Shown one piece after another: positions 1 to 6,034 of a stretch of 8,781 bases of DNA (position 1 is the first letter of the stretch; the number at the start of each line of letters is the position of its first letter). The translations under genes were made by a program, and so were the position numbers. The DNA comes from JBKPDV01 sp046728075 (GTDB taxonomy: Bacteria > Acidobacteriota > Thermoanaerobaculia > UBA5066 > Gp7-AA6), in contig JBKPDV010000049.1 of the NCBI GenBank assembly GCA_046728075.1, positions 1-8,781 on the forward strand. The letters run 5' to 3'. The notes beneath the pieces are model-generated. The model was not told where the DNA came from. It did no database searches and saw nothing but the letters and a program-made list of their open reading frames with translations.

Positions 1-13
1 GCGGCGGGGGAGC

Positions 14-757
14 TCAAACGGGCAGGCGTGCGACCCACTGGAGCGTCTCCTCTCCGGGAAGGCCGACTCGGTCGAGAGATTTCAGGTAGAGATTGAGCGC
101 CCCGCCGCGGAGTTGGACGATGTCGAGGCTCACTTCCGGCAGGGAAGGCTTGATGCAGGTCTTCCCGCACAACTCGCAATCTCCGCGGATGTCCTCCCGC
201 GCGATCATCTCCGCCAGGACGGACATGACGTCTTCGTGAACACTCGCGACCTTCTGCTGGAGTCCGGACGGATCACGTTGGAAGATCGCTCCAAGGAGCT
301 CGATCGCATGCTCGAGGTGATCCCGCTCTTCGGCTGCGATCGTCTTGTAGGCCTTTCCGAGCTTGCCCGGGGCCACACGTCCGACGGCGCTATACATGGA
401 GACGGCGAATGACTCCAGCATCAGCTCCTGGATGATCAGGCACGCCGTGAAATCGCCGCGCCCTGCGCTCTTGACGAAAGCGGACCGGATTCTCTTCCAA
501 TACGGCGCGTTCACATTCATGGTGACGCAGAGGCCCATCTCCTCACCCAGGCGTTGAAAAGAACGGGCATGCGCTTTCTCTCGCGCCGCGTGCTCGAGGG
601 CCTCGATCTTGTCGTCCGCGCTTTCGTAGAGATCGACGAGGCTCGCGAAGTTCATCATTCCAATGAGCTCGCCCGTGGCTGACTGAGAAAGAATGCTCTC
701 CCAGACCCTGTGAGCCTCCCCGCCCGCCTGCAGGAGACCGCTGCTCGTGGCTTCCAT
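14..757 (-). CDS. Ferritin-like di-metal protein of the aldehyde-deformylating oxygenase (ADO) family, with a Cys-rich insert
   Basis: This 247-residue protein resembles cyanobacterial fatty-aldehyde deformylating oxygenase, a soluble four-helix di-iron enzyme that turns fatty aldehydes into alkanes. All six metal ligands of that family can be placed: E30 (TGE), E60 and H63 (EKAH), E115 in CLIIQELMLESFA, and E144 and H147 (EERDH). The CLIIQ..ESFA helix is the most recognisable part. Length is close to the roughly 230 residues of known ADOs. It differs near the C-terminus, where C194, C197 and C201 (CELCGKTC) sit in a segment the cyanobacterial enzymes I recall lack. The start follows a strong GAGGAGG ribosome binding site. 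It is the last visible gene of the minus-strand cluster, 65 nt after the DinB-fold gene. No acyl-ACP reductase partner is visible, so aldehyde as substrate is unproven; another ferritin-like oxidase role is possible. The family call is good, the reaction uncertain. Confidence 0.8.
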   Translation of the reverse strand: MEATSSGLLQAGGEAHRVWESILSQSATGELIGMMNFASLVDLYESADDKIEALEHAAREKAHARSFQRLGEEMGLCVTMNVNAPYWKRIRSAFVKSAGRGDFTACLIIQELMLESFAVSMYSAVGRVAPGKLGKAYKTIAAEERDHLEHAIELLGAIFQRDPSGLQQKVASVHEDVMSVLAEMIAREDIRGDCELCGKTCIKPSLPEVSLDIVQLRGGALNLYLKSLDRVGLPGEETLQWVARLPV

Positions 758-822
758 GTTTCCTCCTCGGGACCCGCTGAGTCGTGACGATCGGGCCGGC
801 CAGCCGCCGGTCCACGGACCTT

Positions 823-1446
823 CTACTGTTTCGGCCGTGGCATCGACCCCTCTTCGCTGGTTGGCGGAGCGACGTTCTTCAGGCGCATGTACGTGACGAG
901 GTTGCCGTAGTGCTCCATCGTGTGCGCGGTGTTGACGATCAGCACGCCGACCCTCGGCGTGTCGTTACCGAACATCTTCACCGGTTGGGCGCCGGACGCG
1001 TCGGTCATGCCGCCGTAGGCCTTGTCGCAGTAGGCAAAGGCGTCTTTCAGCGCCGCGGTCAGATCGGCTTTCGATGTCTTGCTCTGCTCGATTTTCGGCG
1101 CCGGGTTCTTTTCGCCGAGCGCGATGGAGCAGAACGTGTACTGCGCGTCCGCGATGTGTCCGAGGATCTGGCCATAGCTGCGGACAGCGTCCGTCGGCTT
1201 GAAGCCGAAATTCTCTTCGGGCATTTTTTCTGCTGACCGGAGCAGAATCGTCTGCAACCGTGTGTACATGTACTTGTGCCAGGCAGGGACCGCATTCTCC
1301 TTGGGCAGGGTGAATGCGGGCGGTGGTGGCGCCGGCGGGGTTGGGGTCCCCTGGGCAAATCCGGCTGCGGGCGGGGCCAGCAGGCAAATCAGAAACGCTG
1401 GCAGAAACGTTCGAATGGATCTGGTGGCGTCGATGGGGACTTGCAT
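823..1446 (-). CDS. Exported DinB-fold (DinB/YfiT superfamily) putative metalloprotein
   Basis: A 207-residue protein with a signal peptide (hydrophobic core about 14-28, likely cleavage after GFA at residue 31). A Pro-rich linker (about 33-45) and a DinB-type four-helix bundle follow. The superfamily's metal-binding His triad is visible: H97 in ILGHIADAQ, and H175 and H179 in NTAHTMEHYGNLVTYMR. Many relatives use such a site for thiol-dependent transfer reactions, but exported acidobacterial versions have no known substrate. I chose the ATG at 1446 because AAGGAGAAG lies just upstream and the signal peptide then begins correctly; the same frame stays open 20 codons further but without a better site. 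It lies 79 nt after the DUF4386-type gene, in the same transcription direction. Fold and export are well supported; function is unknown. Confidence 0.85.
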   Translation of the reverse strand: MQVPIDATRSIRTFLPAFLICLLAPPAAGFAQGTPTPPAPPPPAFTLPKENAVPAWHKYMYTRLQTILLRSAEKMPEENFGFKPTDAVRSYGQILGHIADAQYTFCSIALGEKNPAPKIEQSKTSKADLTAALKDAFAYCDKAYGGMTDASGAQPVKMFGNDTPRVGVLIVNTAHTMEHYGNLVTYMRLKNVAPPTSEEGSMPRPKQ

Positions 1447-1525
1447 GTTCTTCTCCTTTTGACCGGGATAGGTCTTCTCTTTGACTGGCTTTCGGGTGTG
1501 GTCCATACGACTGTCCTTCCTTGCG

Positions 1526-2224
1526 TCAGGCGGCGGCTTCGACGAGCGGCTGATCCCGGACGCCTCGGATCAGGAGCCACAGAATGATCGCCGCCTCCCC
1601 GAAAAGAACGGGAAACGTGATCCGCGAAACAACGCCCGCGTATTGCGGCAGAAGGAAGGAGGTGAAGCTCTGGATCGGGTACGCGATGCCGTTCAAGATC
1701 AGCAGGACGCCAAGGATGCGGGGAATGAAGCCGGATCTGTAGACGAGAATCCCGAACGGAAGAAGCCAAAGACCCCAGAACACCTGAGCGACGAGCATTC
1801 CACTGCTATGCAGGCGGAGGAAGACTATTGCCAGGGCATCCAGCTGAGGCTTCGTGAAGACCGACAGGAAATCGCCACCGCGCACGAGAGTCAGGGCGGC
1901 GATGTTGTTGAGCACGTTCAGGCACGAGATCGGGATGGAGAGCGCAAACAGAGTCACCATGAGAGAGGCGAGCGGCTTGTCCACTCCCACGAGTAAGCGG
2001 TACAGGGCGAGAACCGCGAAGAGAAACGCGACCGCGATGATCAGCTCGCCCGCGATCCCGAGCCGCATCGTCCACTCGGAAGCCAGGATCCTGCTGGCCG
2101 TCGCGGCGGCATTTCCACGCACGACCAGAGTGCTCGGCACATAGATGAGGATGAAGGGCGCGGGGATACAGGTGACGAGATACAGGAACCCGGCGATTCT
2201 TGCGGTCTTTTTGAGTGAGCTCAT
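1526..2224 (-). CDS. DUF4386-type six-helix integral membrane protein
   Basis: A 232-residue, very hydrophobic protein with about six transmembrane helices (near 9-29, 56-78, 86-108, 142-162, 168-186 and 201-219). The opening LKKTARIAGFLYLVT and the later GLWLLPFGILVYRSGFIPRILGVLL stretch are typical of the DUF4386 family, whose biochemical role is unknown. Start choice is open. The ATG at 2224 has a good GGGAGAGG ribosome binding site and starts at MSSLKKTARIAG. An ATG at 2245 would overlap the upstream TPR gene's stop as ATGA and add seven residues (MRSKGED), but lacks a clear ribosome binding site. I prefer 2224. Its place between a TPR protein and an exported DinB protein suggests envelope-related co-expression, but nothing in the protein shows a transported substrate. 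Confidence 0.85.
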   Translation of the reverse strand: MSSLKKTARIAGFLYLVTCIPAPFILIYVPSTLVVRGNAAATASRILASEWTMRLGIAGELIIAVAFLFAVLALYRLLVGVDKPLASLMVTLFALSIPISCLNVLNNIAALTLVRGGDFLSVFTKPQLDALAIVFLRLHSSGMLVAQVFWGLWLLPFGILVYRSGFIPRILGVLLILNGIAYPIQSFTSFLLPQYAGVVSRITFPVLFGEAAIILWLLIRGVRDQPLVEAAA

Positions 2225-2241
2225 GTCCTCTCCCTTGCTCC

Positions 2242-3129
2242 TCATGAAACGCGCTTCAAAGCGTCCGACGCTTTCGTCAGGGTCGGGTTCAGCTTGAGCG
2301 CCGCCTGGTAGGCCTGCTTCGCCTCCGCCTTTCTCCCTTCCTTTTCGTAAATGTCGCCGAGGTAGTAGTGCGCGTTGGCGAGCGTCGGCTCGTTCTCCTT
2401 CGGCGTGTAGGCGACGTACTTCTTCAGCCCCTCCTCGCCCCGCGCCAGGTTCGTGTTCGCGAGCGAGGCGGTCCGCCCCAGGTGATAGAAGGCGGGCATG
2501 TAGTGCGGATCGACCTTCAGCGCCGTTTCGAACTCTAGAGATGCGGCGGTGTAGTCCTTCTCGACGTTCGCAAGATACTGGCCGAAATAGCTGTGCGCCC
2601 TCGGTGAGTTGGGCTCCTCACGGATGGCATCGACGTATTCCTTCTGCGCCAGGTCGAGCTTCTGCTGCCGCGAATAGACGAACGCGTAGGCGCGGTGGCC
2701 GAAGATCGGATCGATCGCTTTGATCTCCTTCGCCTGCTCGAGCGCTTTATCGTAGGAGCCGCCCATGATGGCGGGCGCCTCCGCGTAGATCTGGACGAGA
2801 CCGAAACGCGGCTCGACGTATTTCGGATCGAGCGCGACAGCTTTCTCGAACTCCTCTTTGATGCGCGACCCGTATTTGGCGGCGGCAAGCATGCCGCCGG
2901 CCTGCACTTTGGCGCCGTACGCGCTGCCCAGAGCGAAATGCGCCTCCGCGCTCTTCGGCGACTGCGCGACGGCCTTCTCCAGGATTTCGATCGCGGCGTC
3001 GCCATCGCCTCGGCTGATCGCGGCGCGCCCTTGCTCGATCAGCGTTATTTCTGCGAACAGAAAGACGGCGGCGAACGCCGCCGGGATGGCGAGTGGGAGG
3101 CTCATCTGTCTTCCGAGGTTGAGTTGCAT
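2242..3129 (-). CDS. Membrane-anchored or exported TPR-repeat protein
   Basis: A 295-residue protein beginning with a hydrophobic segment (about 10-30, SLPLAIPAAFAAVFLFAEI) that serves as an uncleaved anchor or signal peptide. Tetratricopeptide helix pairs follow. Clear TPR-like units are near 34-58 (ending AVAQSP), 63-102 (ending ALDP), 145-173 (ending EEP), 178-208 (ending KVDP) and 253-282 (ALKLNP). TPRs are protein-interaction scaffolds, so it probably organises partners at the outer face of the inner membrane. The ATG at 3129 is preceded six bases upstream by AGGTG. A GTG three codons earlier (3138) overlaps that site and is less likely. It begins 36 nt after the ABC permease stop, so it may be an accessory of the transporter, but that is inference from position. 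Confidence 0.85.
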   Translation of the reverse strand: MQLNLGRQMSLPLAIPAAFAAVFLFAEITLIEQGRAAISRGDGDAAIEILEKAVAQSPKSAEAHFALGSAYGAKVQAGGMLAAAKYGSRIKEEFEKAVALDPKYVEPRFGLVQIYAEAPAIMGGSYDKALEQAKEIKAIDPIFGHRAYAFVYSRQQKLDLAQKEYVDAIREEPNSPRAHSYFGQYLANVEKDYTAASLEFETALKVDPHYMPAFYHLGRTASLANTNLARGEEGLKKYVAYTPKENEPTLANAHYYLGDIYEKEGRKAEAKQAYQAALKLNPTLTKASDALKRVS

Positions 3130-3165
3130 TTTCTTCACCTTTCCGCTGGAACTGGTTTCTTCCGA

Positions 3166-4107
3166 TCAAATCGGTTCCCGATAGCGGCGCAGGCGCACTG
3201 CCGCGGCGAGGAATGCCGCCGCCAGGAGCAGTCCGAGCCAGAGACCGGGCGTGCCCAGGAACCTCAGGGGATTGAGTTGGTCGAAGCGATCGATGATCTC
3301 GTAGTGGCCCTTGGCCGTCGGCGTGACGTTGAAGGCCGCCGTCATGGCGCCCATGAAGCGGTACCTCAACAGCGAACCGAAATAGGACGTTTGGAATGTC
3401 ACCCTCTCGATCACGGAGATCACGACCATCGGCAAGAAGGCCCAGAGAACCGGTGTGCGCCGTGCCCAGCCCGAAACCAGCAGCAGCCACCCGTACATGG
3501 GCGCGTGCCAGAGAGTGAACACGCCGATGCCGTAGACCAGCGTTACGGGCATCTCGAGTAACCGCAATTCGGCCCACAACGGCGCGGGACTCATGCCGCT
3601 CCCGATCAGGACGACAGTGCTCCACAGTAGAAGGATGAGTTGTGTGGCCACGCTGAGCGCGAAGCCGATCAGGGGCAACACCACGAGGGGGATGGCCGCC
3701 TTCGAGAGTACGGTCGTGAAATCCGAAACAGGCAGCGACTTCCAGAACAAAATGCTGCGGTCGCGGCGTTCGCCGTACAGCGCGTCGAGTGCGTAGAAGA
3801 TCCCCACGAGGATCGTGGTCACCATGATCACGGTCGGCGTCACGGTGAAGTGACCGACGACCGCGGCGTGCCGCTTCGCTGCATCGAGGGGGAGGTTCCG
3901 CATCTTGTGCGGCAGACCGAACGCGGTCATCAGCAAGATGAACAGGGCGAACGCAGCAACGGCCAGCGGCGCGATGGTGAGCGAGCGGTTCTCCCACAGC
4001 TCGCGCCGAATCGACCAGTACATGAGGTCGTTCGCCGGCCTGTTCGGGGGCTCGGCGACTCGCGATTCCAGGGGAGAGCCGGGCGGCACGTTCGATGGCG
4101 TATTCAT
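3166..4107 (-). CDS. ABC-2 type transporter permease
   Basis: A 313-residue integral membrane protein with about six transmembrane segments (near 44-64, 88-108, 137-165, 186-206, 218-234 and 288-305). The cytoplasmic motif YGERRDRSILFWKSLPVSD at 111-129, after the second helix, is characteristic of ABC-2 permeases that pair with YtrB-like ATPases. The start overlaps the stop of the ATPase gene as ATGA, implying translational coupling and equimolar synthesis. The frame remains open far upstream through the ATPase gene, but that part is antisense-like high-GC noise and is not protein. The substrate cannot be read from sequence. Bacillus relatives work in cell-envelope antibiotic stress, which is the best analogy here. 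Confident of class, not of cargo. Confidence 0.9.
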   Translation of the reverse strand: MNTPSNVPPGSPLESRVAEPPNRPANDLMYWSIRRELWENRSLTIAPLAVAAFALFILLMTAFGLPHKMRNLPLDAAKRHAAVVGHFTVTPTVIMVTTILVGIFYALDALYGERRDRSILFWKSLPVSDFTTVLSKAAIPLVVLPLIGFALSVATQLILLLWSTVVLIGSGMSPAPLWAELRLLEMPVTLVYGIGVFTLWHAPMYGWLLLVSGWARRTPVLWAFLPMVVISVIERVTFQTSYFGSLLRYRFMGAMTAAFNVTPTAKGHYEIIDRFDQLNPLRFLGTPGLWLGLLLAAAFLAAAVRLRRYREPI

Positions 4108-4973
4108 GCCGCCGCCCCTCTGGCCTCGGCGGCCTCCATCACGGCGACGAACAGATCGGCGATGCTCGGGGTGCGCACGTCGCCCAGGGGGGCGAGCTGC
4201 TGGCGATCCGCATTGTCGAACAGCAGGATGCTGCGGCCGAAGACCGGGCGCTCGTGGATCGGCCGGAGCGCCCGCGCCGCGGCGAGATGCTCTGGGTTCA
4301 CCATCACTTCCACGTAGCGCGACTCGAACGTCTCCATGCTCGACTCGAGGACGATGCGGCCGCGGTTCAAGAACACGAAGTCGGTCAAGACATCCTGGAT
4401 TTCGTCGATCTGATGGGTCGTCACGACGATCGTGCGGGTGCGATCGAAGTAGTCGTTCAGCAGCGAGTCGTAGAACCGCTTGCGAAACAGGATGTCGAGG
4501 CCGAGTGTCGGCTCGTCCAGCACCAGCAGTTTCGCGTCCACGGACATGACCAGGGCCAAGTGCAGCTGGGTCACCATGCCTTTCGACAATTCCCTGACCT
4601 TGCTCTCGCGCTTGATATCGGTCTTTGCGAGGAAGCCTTCCGCCTTGGCGCGATCGAATCGCGGATGCACGCCGGCCAGATAGTCGAGCGCCTGCGAAAC
4701 CCGGATCCAGCGCGGCATCACGGCGACGTCGGTGATGAAGGCGACGTCGCGCACGAGCTGACCGCGGTCGGTCCAGGGGTTCCGCCCGAGCACCCGGAGC
4801 TCTCCCTGATATTGGGTGAGGCCGAGAATCGCGTGGAGCGCGGTGCTCTTGCCGGCGCCGTTGGGACCGACGATTCCGAGGATGCGGCCCTCTTCGACGC
4901 GCAGATTTATGCCGTCCAGGGCGACGGTCCTGCCAAAGGTCTTGCGGAGGCCGCGCGCTTCGATGACCGACAT
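4104..4973 (-). CDS. ABC transporter ATP-binding protein (YtrB-like)
   Basis: A 289-residue nucleotide-binding subunit with intact catalytic motifs: Walker A GPNGAGKST (36-44), signature LSKGM (129-133), Walker B LLVLDEP (149-155), D-loop LGLD (157-160) and the switch histidine H187 in VVTTHQID. The helical region after residue 80 lacks an obvious Q-loop glutamine at the usual place (FITDVAVMPRW); YtrB-like ATPases often vary here. About 80 C-terminal residues follow the core domain. The ATG at 4973 has GAGGAG upstream and lies two bases after the gntR stop. An in-frame ATG 37 codons earlier, inside gntR, would add a meaningless N-terminus. It should energise the permease encoded immediately downstream as a homodimer or with a second permease elsewhere. 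Confidence 0.92.
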   Translation of the reverse strand: MSVIEARGLRKTFGRTVALDGINLRVEEGRILGIVGPNGAGKSTALHAILGLTQYQGELRVLGRNPWTDRGQLVRDVAFITDVAVMPRWIRVSQALDYLAGVHPRFDRAKAEGFLAKTDIKRESKVRELSKGMVTQLHLALVMSVDAKLLVLDEPTLGLDILFRKRFYDSLLNDYFDRTRTIVVTTHQIDEIQDVLTDFVFLNRGRIVLESSMETFESRYVEVMVNPEHLAAARALRPIHERPVFGRSILLFDNADRQQLAPLGDVRTPSIADLFVAVMEAAEARGAAA

Positions 4974-4975
4974 GG

Positions 4976-5365
4976 CTACGGCTCCTCTTCTCCGGCATTC
5001 GACGGCCGGCCGGTTGGGGCAGCATCCAGCAGTTCTTTCGGTGTCAGGCCGAGCCGCTGAATGGTCGCGTAGACCCTGGGCCATTGTTCCGCCAGGAACT
5101 TCTGGCGTTCGGCCTTGAGCAGCAGATCGCGCGCGCCGGCATTGATGAACATGCCGAGGCCTCGCCTGCTCTCGACGAGCTGCTCTTCGACCAGTTGCTG
5201 ATAGCCCTTCAGCACCGTGATCGGGTTGACCCGATATTCGGCCGCGACGTTGCGCACGGAGGGCAACGGATCGCCTTCTTTGAGCACGCCGTCGAGGATC
5301 ATCGCGACGACACGGTCTCGAAGCTGGCGATAAATCGGCTGACTGTCATTCCACTCACGATCCAT
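4976..5365 (-). CDS. GntR-family transcriptional regulator, YtrA subfamily
   Basis: A 129-residue regulator with an N-terminal winged helix-turn-helix (about 7-77). The GntR hallmarks are present: PIYRQLRDRVVAMILDG, then GDPLPSVRNVAAEYRVNPITVLKGYQQL. Only about 50 residues follow, too few for a FadR- or HutC-type ligand domain. That short tail and the adjacent ABC genes define the YtrA subfamily, whose members repress their own operon as dimers. The start at 5365 follows AGGAAG with a five-base gap. As first gene of the cluster it probably represses all seven genes by binding the palindrome about 100 bases upstream. The inducing signal is unknown; in Bacillus ytr it is cell-wall-active antibiotics. 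Confidence 0.92.
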   Translation of the reverse strand: MDREWNDSQPIYRQLRDRVVAMILDGVLKEGDPLPSVRNVAAEYRVNPITVLKGYQQLVEEQLVESRRGLGMFINAGARDLLLKAERQKFLAEQWPRVYATIQRLGLTPKELLDAAPTGRPSNAGEEEP

Positions 5366-5381
5366 CCCGTCTTCCTGTTAG

Positions 5382-5397
5382 CCCTCTCGACAGAGGG
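5382..5397 (-). promoter_or_regulatory. Hairpin in the gntR leader
   Basis: A perfect six-base inverted repeat, CCCTCT and AGAGGG, separated by CGAC, sits about 17 bases before the gntR start and a few bases before its ribosome binding site. In RNA it would form a short tetraloop hairpin that could stabilise the leader or affect translation. No T-run follows, so it is not an intrinsic terminator. The repeat is seen directly; its role is inferred. Confidence 0.4.
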
Positions 5398-5467
5398 GTG
5401 AGTGCTCGTTCGGATTGACCACTGGGCCTCCTCCTGATTCGTCACGACGCACGGCAGAATCAGGTGA

Positions 5468-5493
5468 TGTAGTGAACTACAACACCAGTTCAC
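5468..5493. promoter_or_regulatory. Candidate GntR/YtrA operator palindrome
   Basis: TGTAGT-GA-ACTACA (5468-5481) is a 12-of-14 palindrome, the size and symmetry expected for a GntR-family dimer site. It overlaps a second inverted repeat, GTGAACT (5472-5478) and AGTTCAC (5487-5493), with an eight-base spacer. It lies about 100 bases upstream of gntR, the first gene of the cluster, where an autorepressor would bind. No convincing -35/-10 pair could be assigned on the minus strand, so the promoter itself is not called. Symmetry is observed; binding by this regulator is inference. Confidence 0.45.
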
Positions 5494-5577
5494 ATGCAAG
5501 CTGTTTTTCGGTCGCGGAGCTGAATTACCGCGGTCGACGAGCGCAAACTACTGACAGCTATGGGTATCCTGTTGTAT

Positions 5578-5600
5578 CGAGGCAGGCAAAGGGTGCCTCG
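5578..5600. repeat. Seven-base perfect inverted repeat with nine-base spacer
   Basis: CGAGGCA and TGCCTCG flank GGCAAAGGG. It lies in the non-coding stretch between the kinase remnant and the gntR leader. On the minus strand it comes 66 bases after the remnant's stop codon, where a transcription terminator of the former gene could sit, but no T-run follows on either strand. It may instead be a protein-binding site. Confidence 0.4.
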
Positions 5601-5665
5601 CCGGGTCAAGGGGAAGTTAACCGAGGGAGTTTCGCGCCAGGCCAATCGAAGGCGCGAGCGGCGGA

Positions 5666-5844
5666 CTATTTGACTCCATCTGCGAGGTACAAGTCCGACA
5701 GCACCCCGCGTGTAGGAGTAGATATACACCGACCCGTCCGGGGTTGGGTCCCGAATGATGCTCGAGACGCCGGCCGCATCCGACGGCATCAGCGTGCGCC
5801 AGAGCGAACGCTTTGCGGAGGTTCGCCAAGCCTACAATATAGAG
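5666..5844 (-). pseudogene. Decayed C-terminus of a Ser/Thr kinase/TolB-like (WD40) propeller protein
   Basis: Read on the minus strand, one frame gives LWRTLMPSDAAGV and then DPTPDGSVYIYSYTR. After one extra base in a four-G run (plus positions 5704-5707) the next frame gives VLSDLYLADGVK and a TAG at 5666. Joined, this matches the familiar tail of acidobacterial kinase or WD40 proteins (..TPDGxxYxYSYxRxLSDLYLxxGxK, from memory). Further upstream, YIVGLANLRKAFAL may continue the same domain after a second frameshift near 5804. Beyond about 5844 no similarity is visible. Only about 60 codons of a protein that is normally several hundred residues or more remain, so this is a relic. The tail match is strong; the second frameshift is less certain. 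Confidence 0.7.
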
Positions 5845-5970
5845 ATTGTGAGTCCTGGTCTCGCACTGGGATCATACAGGATGGCAACACGGAACCCGAT
5901 CGCGAACCACTCGGCACTGTTTGGTCTGCTGTCACCGGCTGACTTCGTCATGAAGAAATCCTTATAGCGG

Positions 5971-6000
5971 TTGACGGCACCGCCGAGCGTCAGGAAGAAT
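5971..6000 (+). promoter_or_regulatory. Possible sigma70-type promoter of the beta-propeller gene
   Basis: TTGACG (5971-5976) matches five of six bases of the -35 consensus and is 18 bases from AAGAAT (5995-6000), which matches four of six at -10. Transcription would begin about 28 bases before the ATG at 6035. The -10 element is mediocre and the spacing slightly long, so this is a tentative call. Confidence 0.3.
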
Positions 6001-6034
6001 CCTGCTTGGGCGACATATTGACTGGAGGAAGACC

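Larger units (their letters stand above)
5482..6034. other. Gene-free stretch holding the kinase remnant
   Basis: No intact gene can be supported here. Open frames on both strands lack ribosome binding sites and recognisable motifs. The stretch is visibly less GC-rich than the genes around it, contains the broken kinase tail and one inverted repeat, and ends with the leader of the beta-propeller gene. It looks like an eroded gene between two live transcription units. Confidence 0.6.

Noticed and set aside
795..820. Nested small inverted repeats (CCGGC..GCCGG; GGTCC-AC-GGACC) between the DinB and ADO-like genes
   Set aside because: Short stems in very GC-rich DNA, partly with a two-base loop, and no T-run; not called a terminator.
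3166..5025. A 619-codon minus-strand frame running through permease and ATPase genes
   Set aside because: Only its last 313 codons (from 4107) encode protein-like sequence; the rest is an Arg/Pro-rich out-of-frame reading of the ATPase gene, typical of GC-rich DNA.
2695..5060. Long plus-strand open frames opposite the operon (e.g. 2695-3561, 3640-4317, 4095-5060)
   Set aside because: Low-complexity Arg/Asp/Gly-rich translations antisense to well-recognised genes, without family motifs.
5522..5533. GAATTACCGCGG, identical to part of the 16S rRNA 519-region complement
   Set aside because: Only 12 bases match and the flanks do not resemble rRNA; chance.
5415..5942. A 175-codon plus-strand frame in the intergenic region
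   Set aside because: No ribosome binding site or recognisable motif, and it lies antisense to the kinase remnant.
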